Below, in pieces: positions 14,496-21,406 of a DNA stretch of 31,609 bases; the first letter of the stretch is position 1; every line of letters begins with the position of its first letter. Under the pieces are notes generated by a model, which did no database searches, was not told where the DNA came from, and saw only the letters and a list, made by a program, of their open reading frames with translations. The translations under genes were made by a program, and so were the position numbers. This DNA is from Actinomycetota bacterium (GTDB lineage: Bacteria; Actinomycetota; UBA4738; HRBIN12), in the NCBI GenBank assembly GCA_005885325.1, contig VAYX01000042.1:1-31609 (forward strand), written 5' to 3'.

Positions 14496-16183
14496 GCGCG
14501 GTGGAGAACGTCAGCGAGCCGGTCGGCCGGATCCTTGGAACGGAGGACGCCACCCCGCTCACCTTCTGGGTGGGCGTTGCCCCCGATTCCTACCTCCAGC
14601 TCGACGACGCCGTCGTGGTCGACACCGAGGTCCCGGGGCGGGGTCCGCTTCGGATCGCGGGCATCGTGCAGGACGTGCGAGCCCGGCATGAGGGAGCGCA
14701 GTTCGACACCGACGTGTTCCTGGTGGAGCGCGGCGTGCTGCCGGTCGACACGGCCGTCGCCGCCCAGGTGGTGGCCACGCGGTTCGAGCCCGAGGTCTTC
14801 GTCCCCCCGATGCCCGGCTTGCCGGCCTTCCGAGCCCGGGGGAAGGATCGGGACGAGGCCCTGTACTTCGACCAGATGGAGCGGCGGGTCCCGGCCGGAC
14901 TGACCAGGGACGGCGAGCCGATGTTCCTCGACCTCGACTTCCTCGACGGCACCCGCGGCGCTCACGTGAACATCTCCGGCATCTCCGGCGTCGCCACCAA
15001 GACGACGTACGCGCTGTTCCTCCTCTACGCGCTGTTCCACTCCGAAGTGCTCGGCCGGTACTCGACCAACACCAAGGCCATCGTGTTCAACGTGAAGGGC
15101 GAGGACCTCATGTGGCTCGACACGCCCAACGCCAAGCTCCAGCAGGCCGACCGCGAGGACTACGGTCGGCTCGGCCTCCCCGTTGGTGCGTTCGAGAGCG
15201 TGGGCGTATGGGCGCCGGTGCGGCCGGACGCGGGCGGCCAAGCGGTCCCCCAGATCGAGGGCCGTTCGCAGGGCGTGACGGCCTACTACTGGACGGTGCG
15301 GGAGTTCGTCCGGGAGAAGTTCCTCCGGTTCCTGTTCGCCGAGGCCGAGGACGAGCGGTCGCAGATCGCCGACCTCGTCGCCCGGGTCGAGTCCCACCTC
15401 GATCGGGAGTGCGTGGATGACCCCGAGAGCGATGCGACCGTGTCGTTCGGTGGCTACCCCGTGGAGGACTTCGATGCCTTGTGCGAGGTGATCCGAGAGC
15501 AGGTGGAGGACGAGCACTCGCCGTGGCGCGGCCGGCTGTCCGACGCGACGGTGGCGGCCTTCGTCCGTCGCCTGGATGCGGCGCGCTTTCGGATGGCGCA
15601 CCTGGTCTGGGGCCGCGCCGCGGAGCGCCCCGAGCGCCACCGGATCGACTGGGAGGCCAATCAGGTCACGGTGATCGACATCCACAACCTGCACGACCGG
15701 GCCAAACGGTTCGTCACCGGCGTGGTGATCAAGCGGCTGTTCGAGCACAAGGAGAGCATGGGGCGGCGCGAGCCGCTCGCGTTCCTGGTCCTGGACGAGC
15801 TCAACCGCTACGCGCCCCGCGAGGGATGGAGCCCCATCAAGGAGGTCCTGCTCGACGTGGCGGAGCGGGGCCGCTCGCTCGGGATGATCCTGGTCGGCGC
15901 GGAGCAGACGGCGAGCGAGGTGGAGCGGCGGATCATCGCCAACAGCGCCTTCCGGGTGGTCGGGCGGCTGGACACGGCCGAGGCCGCCCGAAGCGAGTAC
16001 GGGTTCCTCCCCGCCGTCACCAGGTCGCGGGCCTCCATCCTCAAGCCGGGGTCGATGATCCTCCAGCAACCGCACATCCCCATCCCGCTCCAGATCCGCT
16101 TCCCCTTCCCGTCGTGGGCCACCCGGGCCGACGAGGCCGCGCCCCCCGGCGGGGACCCGTTCCGGCCGTTCCAGGGGGAATGA
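14492..16183 (+). CDS. herA: HerA-like DNA translocase ATPase
   Basis: A 563-residue HerA/FtsK-superfamily ATPase with an N-terminal HAS-barrel-like beta domain (about 10-100). The P-loop region is HVNISGISGVATKTTYALFL: it keeps Lys170-Thr171, but the canonical GxxGxGK[ST] glycine is missing and the loop is one residue longer. Walker B is AFLVLDELNRYAP (D435, E436). A C-terminal arm follows ILVGAEQTASEVERRIIANS. A large helical insert (about 260-385) lies between the two Walker motifs. It is expected to form a hexamer that moves DNA to NurA. Its GTG overlaps the nurA stop by 4 nt (GTGA), and GGAGGAGG precedes it. The family is clear; the altered P-loop is discussed separately. Confidence 0.85.
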   Translation: MSAVENVSEPVGRILGTEDATPLTFWVGVAPDSYLQLDDAVVVDTEVPGRGPLRIAGIVQDVRARHEGAQFDTDVFLVERGVLPVDTAVAAQVVATRFEPEVFVPPMPGLPAFRARGKDRDEALYFDQMERRVPAGLTRDGEPMFLDLDFLDGTRGAHVNISGISGVATKTTYALFLLYALFHSEVLGRYSTNTKAIVFNVKGEDLMWLDTPNAKLQQADREDYGRLGLPVGAFESVGVWAPVRPDAGGQAVPQIEGRSQGVTAYYWTVREFVREKFLRFLFAEAEDERSQIADLVARVESHLDRECVDDPESDATVSFGGYPVEDFDALCEVIREQVEDEHSPWRGRLSDATVAAFVRRLDAARFRMAHLVWGRAAERPERHRIDWEANQVTVIDIHNLHDRAKRFVTGVVIKRLFEHKESMGRREPLAFLVLDELNRYAPREGWSPIKEVLLDVAERGRSLGMILVGAEQTASEVERRIIANSAFRVVGRLDTAEAARSEYGFLPAVTRSRASILKPGSMILQQPHIPIPLQIRFPFPSWATRADEAAPPGGDPFRPFQGE

Positions 16184-17349
16184 GCGCTCTGAGGTTCCTG
16201 CACACGGCGGACTGGCACGTCGGCAAGGCCATCCGAGGAAGGCCGCGGTACGAGGAGTTCGCGGCGGCGCTCGACGAGGTCGTTCTGATCGCCCGCGACG
16301 AGGCCGTCGATGCGGTGCTCGTGGCCGGGGACCTCTACGAACACCGGGCCGCGCCCCCCGAAGCCGATGCGATCGTGTTCGACGCGCTTCTTCGCCTGCA
16401 CGACGCAGGCATCCGGGTGGTGGCGATCCCCGGCAACCACGACTCCGCGCTCCGGCTGGAGGCCCTGAGCAAGTTGCTGCGGCCGATCGACGTCCATCTG
16501 GTGCCGCGCGTGGCCCCGCCCGAGGGCGGCGGGATCGTCGAGCTGCCCTCCCGCGACGGCTCGCTCTCGGCCGCCGTCGCGTGCGTCCCGTTCGTGCCCG
16601 AGCGGCGGTTCGGCGACGCCGCGGCGCTGTTCGAGGCGGGGGAGCGGTGGTTCCTGTCCTACGCGGAAGGGATGGGGGAGTTGCTGGTGGCCATGGCCGG
16701 TGGCTTCCGGCCCGATCGGGTCAACGTGCTCCTGGCCCATCTGTTCACCGACGGCGCGATGCTCGGCGGCGGCGAACGCGAGGTCAGCATCGGGCTCCAG
16801 TACGCCATCTCACCGTCGAGGCTGCCCGGCGACGCCGCGTACATCGCGCTCGGCCACGTGCACCGGCCCCAGCCGGTCAAGGGCTCGCCCGCCCCGGCCC
16901 GGTACGCCGGCTCGTTGATCCAACTCGACTTCGGCGAGGTGGACCAGCGGAAGTCGGTGGCGATCGTGGAGGCGTCTCCGGGCAAGCCGGCCCGGGTTCG
17001 GGAGGTCCCGCTGACCGCAGGGCGCCGCCTCGTGGACGTTCGAGGGACCTTCGACGAGATCGTGGCCCGGGCCGCCGATGTCGCCGATGCGTACCTCCGG
17101 GTGTTCGTGAGGACCGAGGGTCCGGTCCCGGGCTTGGCGGACCGGATCCGAGAGGCCCTTCCGAACGCCCTCGACGTCCACCTGGACTACGAGCGGCCCG
17201 ACGCCGACTCGCAGGCCGAGCCGGTCTCCTCGCTCCGGCCGCGCGATCAGTTCGAGGCGTACTTCCGCGCGCAACACGGCGCGGAGCCATCCGCCGAGAT
17301 CCTCGAGGCGTTCGACGAGGCCCTCGCGCTCGAAGCCGAGGGGGTCTGA
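16180..17349 (+). CDS. sbcD: SbcD/Mre11-type exonuclease subunit
   Basis: A 389-residue manganese-dependent nuclease subunit of the SbcCD (Mre11-Rad50) complex, acting on DNA ends and hairpins. All phosphoesterase motifs are present: DWHVG (D11, H13), GDLYEH (D51), GNHD (N86, H87), LLAHLF (H187) and GHVH (225-228). A capping domain follows. The C-terminal stretch (RDQFEAYFRAQHG and EAFDEALAL) is the expected site for binding the coiled-coil base of SbcC. The ATG overlaps the herA stop (ATGA), and the stop overlaps the sbcC start (TGATG), so the four genes are probably translated together. Confidence 0.95.
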   Translation: MSALRFLHTADWHVGKAIRGRPRYEEFAAALDEVVLIARDEAVDAVLVAGDLYEHRAAPPEADAIVFDALLRLHDAGIRVVAIPGNHDSALRLEALSKLLRPIDVHLVPRVAPPEGGGIVELPSRDGSLSAAVACVPFVPERRFGDAAALFEAGERWFLSYAEGMGELLVAMAGGFRPDRVNVLLAHLFTDGAMLGGGEREVSIGLQYAISPSRLPGDAAYIALGHVHRPQPVKGSPAPARYAGSLIQLDFGEVDQRKSVAIVEASPGKPARVREVPLTAGRRLVDVRGTFDEIVARAADVADAYLRVFVRTEGPVPGLADRIREALPNALDVHLDYERPDADSQAEPVSSLRPRDQFEAYFRAQHGAEPSAEILEAFDEALALEAEGV

Positions 17350-19916
17350 TGCGCCCCGTCCGGCTCGAGCTGAAGGGATTCACCTCCTTCCGCGACGACC
17401 AGGCCATCGACTTCGACGGCCTCGACCTGTTCGCCATCGCCGGGCCCACCGGGTCGGGCAAGTCCTCGATCCTCGACGCCATCACCTATGCCCTGTACGG
17501 CTACGTCGATCGGGTTGGCAGGCAGGTCGGGCAGCTGATCAGCCAGGGGCAGCCCCGCATGGCCGTGATGCTCCAGTTCGGCGTGGGGAAGGACCGCTAC
17601 CGGGTGACCCGGTCCACCCCGGCCCACGGCGCGTCGAAGATCCTGCTGGAAGGGTGGCAGGACGGGGAGTGGCGCCAGGCCGGCGAGGGGGCGGACCGGG
17701 TCCGGGAGGCCGACGCCATGATCAAGCAGGCCATCGGCCTGGACTACGATGCCTTCACCCGGTCCGTCCTGCTCCCGCAAGGAAAGTTCGCCGAGTTCCT
17801 GGTGGGCGATGCGAGGGATCGGCGGAGCATCCTCACCGAGTTATTGGGCTTGGAGCTGTTCGAGCGCCTGGCCAAGCTGACCGGCGAGATCAAACGGGTG
17901 GCGTCCGCGGATGCGGATGCGAACGAGCGACTCCTTTCCACCGAGTACGCCGGCGTGACCGAGGAGGCCGTGACCGAGGCTGCGGCCGTCGCCGACGAGG
18001 CCTCCGCGCGAGATGCGAGCCTGGCGAAAGCCGAGGGCACGATCCGGAAGCTGTCCGACCGGTGGGCGGAGACCGCGCGGTCGGTACAGGAACTTCGCAC
18101 GTGCGCGGTCGATGCACGGCACGCAGGCGGGATCGCGGCCGAGTCGGCGGAGGCGCTCGAGGAGCTGGCCGACCGCCTGGTGGACGCACGGGCGGCGGCC
18201 ACGGCTTCGGCCAAGGCGGCCGAGGCCAGGGCCAAGGAGGCCGTGAAAGCCAAGACCGCGTTGGACAAGGCCGAGGCCGACTGGGGCGGCGCCAAACAGG
18301 TGGCCTCGCTCCGGGCAAGGGCCGAGGGCCTCGCCGGCGTGCGGGCGGAGGTGACGAAGGCCCGCACCGCCGCGAAGGTGGCCGGGGCCTCCATCCCCAA
18401 GCTGGCCAAGGCGCTCGAGGCCGCGGAGCTGGCCGTGGCGGCTCGAGTCGCGGAGGCCGAGGCCGCCATCGCCGCCCTGGAGGCATCGGAGGAGGCCCTC
18501 GACCGGGCGACCCACGCCGATCTCGTGGCCGCGGTGCGAAGCGGGGTGAAGGTGGGCGAGCCCTGTCCGGTCTGCGGCCGAGACATCGAGTCCCTTCCCA
18601 AGGCGCCCGGTGCGCAGGCGCTGGAGCGGGCGAAGGCTGGGCACGCGAAGGCGCGGGGAAGCGCCGAGCATGCGAGCGAGGCCTTGCAGCGCGCGCGGAT
18701 GGATCGAGACGGGGCCGAGCGCGAGGCCGCTCAGGCCGAGCGCGAGGCTTCCCGGATCGAGGAGGACCTGGCCACGTTGAACGAGGAGCTCGACCTGGCG
18801 GAGACCGAGCTCGGCGCTGCGTTCGGCGCGAAGGTTCCCGCCGATCCGATCGCCGTGCTGGACGGACGCCTGGGGCGCCTGGAGGACCTCGACCGATCGT
18901 GCGACGCGGCCGAGGCCGCGCTCGCCGAGGCCAAGGATGAGCGGGTCGCCGCCGAACGCGAGCGCGATGCCCTCACGGCTCGAGCCGGCGAGGTCCGGGG
19001 CCGGCTCGGAGGGCTGGCCGTGAGTGGGTTGGCCGAACGGGCTCGCACGCTGGCGGGACCAGATCTCGGTCTCCCGGAACTCCCAAGCGCCGCCACGATC
19101 ACCGACGCGGCCGAGCTCCTGGCCGTCGCGACCGCGCTCGCCGATGGGCTCGGATCTCTCGCCGATAGCCTGGACGAGTTGGCGTCCGCGCGCGCGGAGG
19201 GCGAGGCGGCCCTCCTAGCCGAGGCCAACGGCATCGTCGGCGAAGGGTTCGAGTCCGCACCGAGCTTATCGGTGCTCGTCGATGCGGTCGCCCGGGCCCG
19301 GACCGCGGCGGCGAGGGACGCAGCCACCACCGAGCACCGCTCGGCCGAGCTCCGGGCCAAGCTGGCGAACGCCAAGGACCTGATCGAGCGGGTCACCGAG
19401 CAGCGGGGACGGGCCGCCCGCTTCGACGCGTTGTCCAAGGAGCTGCGGGCCGACCGGATCATCGCCTTCCTCCAGGTCGAGGCGCTCCAGATCCTTGCCG
19501 CCGCGGGCTCGGAGCATCTGTCGACCCTCTCTGGTGGGCGGTACCGCCTGGCGTTCGATCAGGACGAGTTCTTCGTGATCGATGCCTGGAACGGCGAGGA
19601 GCGCCGGAGCGCGCGGACGCTCTCGGGAGGTGAGACGTTCCTCGCCTCGCTCGGACTCGCCCTCGCCCTCTCGCAGCAGGTCCGCTCGCTCTCGCTCACT
19701 CGCCGCGCCGACATGGACAGCCTGTTCCTGGACGAGGGGTTCGGCACGCTCGACCCGGAGACGCTCGAGGTGGTCGTGGACGCCATCGAGCAGTTGGGGA
19801 GCGACGGCAGGATGGTCGGCGTCATCACCCACGTCCGAGAGCTCGCCCTTCGCCTCCCGGCGAGGATCGAGGTGGACGGATCGCCCCGGGGGAGCCGGAT
19901 CCAGGTGATCGCCTAA
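17349..19916 (+). CDS. sbcC: SbcC/Rad50-type ATPase
   Basis: An 855-residue SMC-like ATPase subunit of SbcCD. The N-terminal lobe has Walker A GPTGSGKSS (32-40). Two long Ala/Glu/Arg-rich coiled-coil arms flank a zinc hook CPVC (C406, C409) that dimerises two molecules through Zn. The C-terminal lobe has the ABC signature LSGGE (758-762) and Walker B LFLDEGFGTLD (D795, E796). It is somewhat shorter than E. coli SbcC, meaning shorter arms. The start was set at the ATG overlapping the sbcD stop, because the protein begins MRPVRLELKGFTSF as in the family; the longer open frame upstream is a shadow of sbcD. The TAA overlaps the stop of the convergent lipoprotein gene. Confidence 0.95.
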   Translation: MRPVRLELKGFTSFRDDQAIDFDGLDLFAIAGPTGSGKSSILDAITYALYGYVDRVGRQVGQLISQGQPRMAVMLQFGVGKDRYRVTRSTPAHGASKILLEGWQDGEWRQAGEGADRVREADAMIKQAIGLDYDAFTRSVLLPQGKFAEFLVGDARDRRSILTELLGLELFERLAKLTGEIKRVASADADANERLLSTEYAGVTEEAVTEAAAVADEASARDASLAKAEGTIRKLSDRWAETARSVQELRTCAVDARHAGGIAAESAEALEELADRLVDARAAATASAKAAEARAKEAVKAKTALDKAEADWGGAKQVASLRARAEGLAGVRAEVTKARTAAKVAGASIPKLAKALEAAELAVAARVAEAEAAIAALEASEEALDRATHADLVAAVRSGVKVGEPCPVCGRDIESLPKAPGAQALERAKAGHAKARGSAEHASEALQRARMDRDGAEREAAQAEREASRIEEDLATLNEELDLAETELGAAFGAKVPADPIAVLDGRLGRLEDLDRSCDAAEAALAEAKDERVAAERERDALTARAGEVRGRLGGLAVSGLAERARTLAGPDLGLPELPSAATITDAAELLAVATALADGLGSLADSLDELASARAEGEAALLAEANGIVGEGFESAPSLSVLVDAVARARTAAARDAATTEHRSAELRAKLANAKDLIERVTEQRGRAARFDALSKELRADRIIAFLQVEALQILAAAGSEHLSTLSGGRYRLAFDQDEFFVIDAWNGEERRSARTLSGGETFLASLGLALALSQQVRSLSLTRRADMDSLFLDEGFGTLDPETLEVVVDAIEQLGSDGRMVGVITHVRELALRLPARIEVDGSPRGSRIQVIA

Positions 19917-20659
19917 GCCTGCGTCACCACGCGATCGACCACCGTCCATCCCGTGCCGTCCCATCTGATCGTGGTGGTTCGGAACCTGCTCGGACAGCAG
20001 TGGGAGTCGCCCGGCTCGTACTCGGCCGCTCGGATCCGAAGTGTTCCCGACGCGATCTCGATCTCGGTATCGCAGGTCGAACGCCGAAAGATGGGAGTGG
20101 CGAACCCGACGCCACTCCGCACGACCCGCCAGACGCCGCAGCCGCCGCTCCCTCCCTTGTCCTCGAAGGTGAGCGCGTCGGGGATCGCGTCGCCGGTCAC
20201 GTCTCCTACGTCGAACCGCACACCGAGGACCCCTTCCGACGCAGCATCGGTGAACGCGTACACCAATCGCCACGGAGGCTTGTCGAGGAACAGCTGCCAC
20301 ACCTCGAACCCGTGCTCCGATGAGAACGGATCCACTCCCCGCGTCCATGCCAGCGCGATCTGGGAGACCTGATCCGCGGTCGGCGGGAGCCTCCAGGCAG
20401 TGGTGACCTCCGCTCCGACCGGCACGAGGTCCGCAACCGGGACCTTGTTCGAGGCCAGGCGGCGCGTGTAGGTGGTCGGGGCGTCGACGGGCACGTCGAT
20501 GACGGGCGAGGCGGACGGAGTCGTCGTCGCGGTGACGGTGGGAACCGGTGTCGTCGCGGTCGGCTCGACCGTTCGGCTGGGGCTCGGCACGGGCGCCGAC
20601 TCGCCGCCGCAGGATGCGGCCAGGATGACCAGGATGCTCACGGCGGCGAGTCGGCGCAT
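19913..20659 (-). CDS. Predicted lipoprotein of unknown function
   Basis: A 248-residue secreted protein. The signal peptide MRRLAAVSILVILAASC ends in a lipobox-like AASC (Ala at -3 is slightly unusual). A Thr/Pro/Ser-rich linker of about 35 residues follows, then a compact domain. That domain has a DVGDVTGDAIPDALTFED stretch like an FG-GAP or calcium-type loop, and several cysteines (GCGVWRV, RRSTCDTE, DSHCCPS) that could form disulfides outside the cell. No enzyme motif is recognised. The ATG at 20659 was chosen because the signal peptide starts there and TAGCAT lies 8 nt upstream. It is divergent from the thioesterase gene. Confidence 0.75.
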   Translation of the reverse strand: MRRLAAVSILVILAASCGGESAPVPSPSRTVEPTATTPVPTVTATTTPSASPVIDVPVDAPTTYTRRLASNKVPVADLVPVGAEVTTAWRLPPTADQVSQIALAWTRGVDPFSSEHGFEVWQLFLDKPPWRLVYAFTDAASEGVLGVRFDVGDVTGDAIPDALTFEDKGGSGGCGVWRVVRSGVGFATPIFRRSTCDTEIEIASGTLRIRAAEYEPGDSHCCPSRFRTTTIRWDGTGWTVVDRVVTQA

Positions 20660-20667
20660 CGATCGGC

Positions 20668-20673
20668 ATGCTA
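20668..20673 (-). promoter_or_regulatory. -10 box of leaderless promoter for lipoprotein
   Basis: TAGCAT on the minus strand, 8 nt before the ATG at 20659. Confidence 0.55.
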
Positions 20674-20710
20674 CCCGGCCCTCCTCCTTCGGCCGCTCGG
20701 TGGCGTGGGG

Positions 20711-20716
20711 TACAGT
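20711..20716 (+). promoter_or_regulatory. -10 box of leaderless promoter for thioesterase
   Basis: TACAGT, 7 nt before the ATG at 20724. TTCGGC (20688-20693) is a weak -35 with a 17-bp spacer. It is back to back with the lipoprotein promoter, only about 40 bp away. Confidence 0.55.
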
Positions 20717-20723
20717 TCCGCGC

Positions 20724-21314
20724 ATGGCCGAAGGGAACCTCGCGGCGAAGCCGGTGTCCGCATCCCAAGTGACGCTGGTTCAGCTGATGGAGATCACCGA
20801 CGCGAACATCGCCGGGATCGTGCACGGCGGAACCATCATGAAGCTCGTCGACACCGCGGCGGGCCTCGCGGCCATGAAGCACTGCGGCGGCCCGGCCGTG
20901 ACGGTCTCGATGGACTCGATGTCCTTCCTCGCGCCGGTCCGGATCGGCGACACGGTCACGGTGCGGGCATCGGTGAACGACGTGGGCCGGACCTCGTTGG
21001 AGGTCGGCGTTCGGGTGGAATCGGAGACCGTCCTGTCCGGAGAGCGCACCCACACGGGAAGCGCCTATCTCGTGTTCGTCGCGTTGGACGAGAAGGGGAA
21101 GCCTCGTCCGGTGCCGTCGGTGGACGCCCAGACCCAGAACCAGCGGCGCCGTCAGAAGGAGGCGAAGATCCGTCGCGAGACCCGCCTGGCCCACAAGCAG
21201 GCCATCCAGGAGCACCGGGACCAGGTGCAACGGGAGCAGGTGGTGGCCCCGCCGGACGAGGACGAGCCCCAGGACGATGAGGGGTTCCCCAGGCGCCGGC
21301 ACCTGCGCATGTAG
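20724..21314 (+). CDS. Hotdog-fold acyl-CoA thioesterase (YciA/BACH type) with charged tail
   Basis: Hydrolyses acyl-CoA to free acid and CoA. The single hotdog domain (about 10-125 of 196) has the helix motif NIAGIVHGGTIMKLVDTAAG with the expected catalytic acid D43, followed by VSMDSMSFLAPVRIGDTV and SYL-type strands. After residue 135 comes an unusual tail of about 60 residues, first Gln/Arg/Lys-rich (QNQRRRQKEAKIRRET) and then acidic (PDEDEPQDDEG), probably helical; its role is unknown. The start fits the TACAGT box. It stands alone, between a divergent lipoprotein and a hairpin just after its stop. Confidence 0.88.
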   Translation: MAEGNLAAKPVSASQVTLVQLMEITDANIAGIVHGGTIMKLVDTAAGLAAMKHCGGPAVTVSMDSMSFLAPVRIGDTVTVRASVNDVGRTSLEVGVRVESETVLSGERTHTGSAYLVFVALDEKGKPRPVPSVDAQTQNQRRRQKEAKIRRETRLAHKQAIQEHRDQVQREQVVAPPDEDEPQDDEGFPRRRHLRM

Positions 21315-21316
21315 AG

Positions 21317-21337
21317 GGAGGGGTTCATCGCCCCTCC
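21317..21337. terminator. Terminator-like hairpin after thioesterase
   Basis: GGAGGGG (21317-21323) and CCCCTCC (21331-21337) form a perfect 7-bp stem with a 7-nt loop, starting 2 bp after the TAG stop. No T-tract is present. Confidence 0.6.
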
Positions 21338-21406
21338 ATCTCCGGGTCGCCCTCGCGCAACATCGGGGACAATGGATGTGGTCGTCCTCGAGGGGGTCGG
21401 GTTCAC

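Noticed and set aside
16581..17348. Open frame running into sbcC from upstream
   Set aside because: Shadow of sbcD; the Rad50 N-terminus starts at 17349.
20472..20723. Long in-frame extension of the thioesterase
   Set aside because: It is antisense to the lipoprotein signal peptide and linker; the hotdog protein starts at 20724 next to TACAGT.
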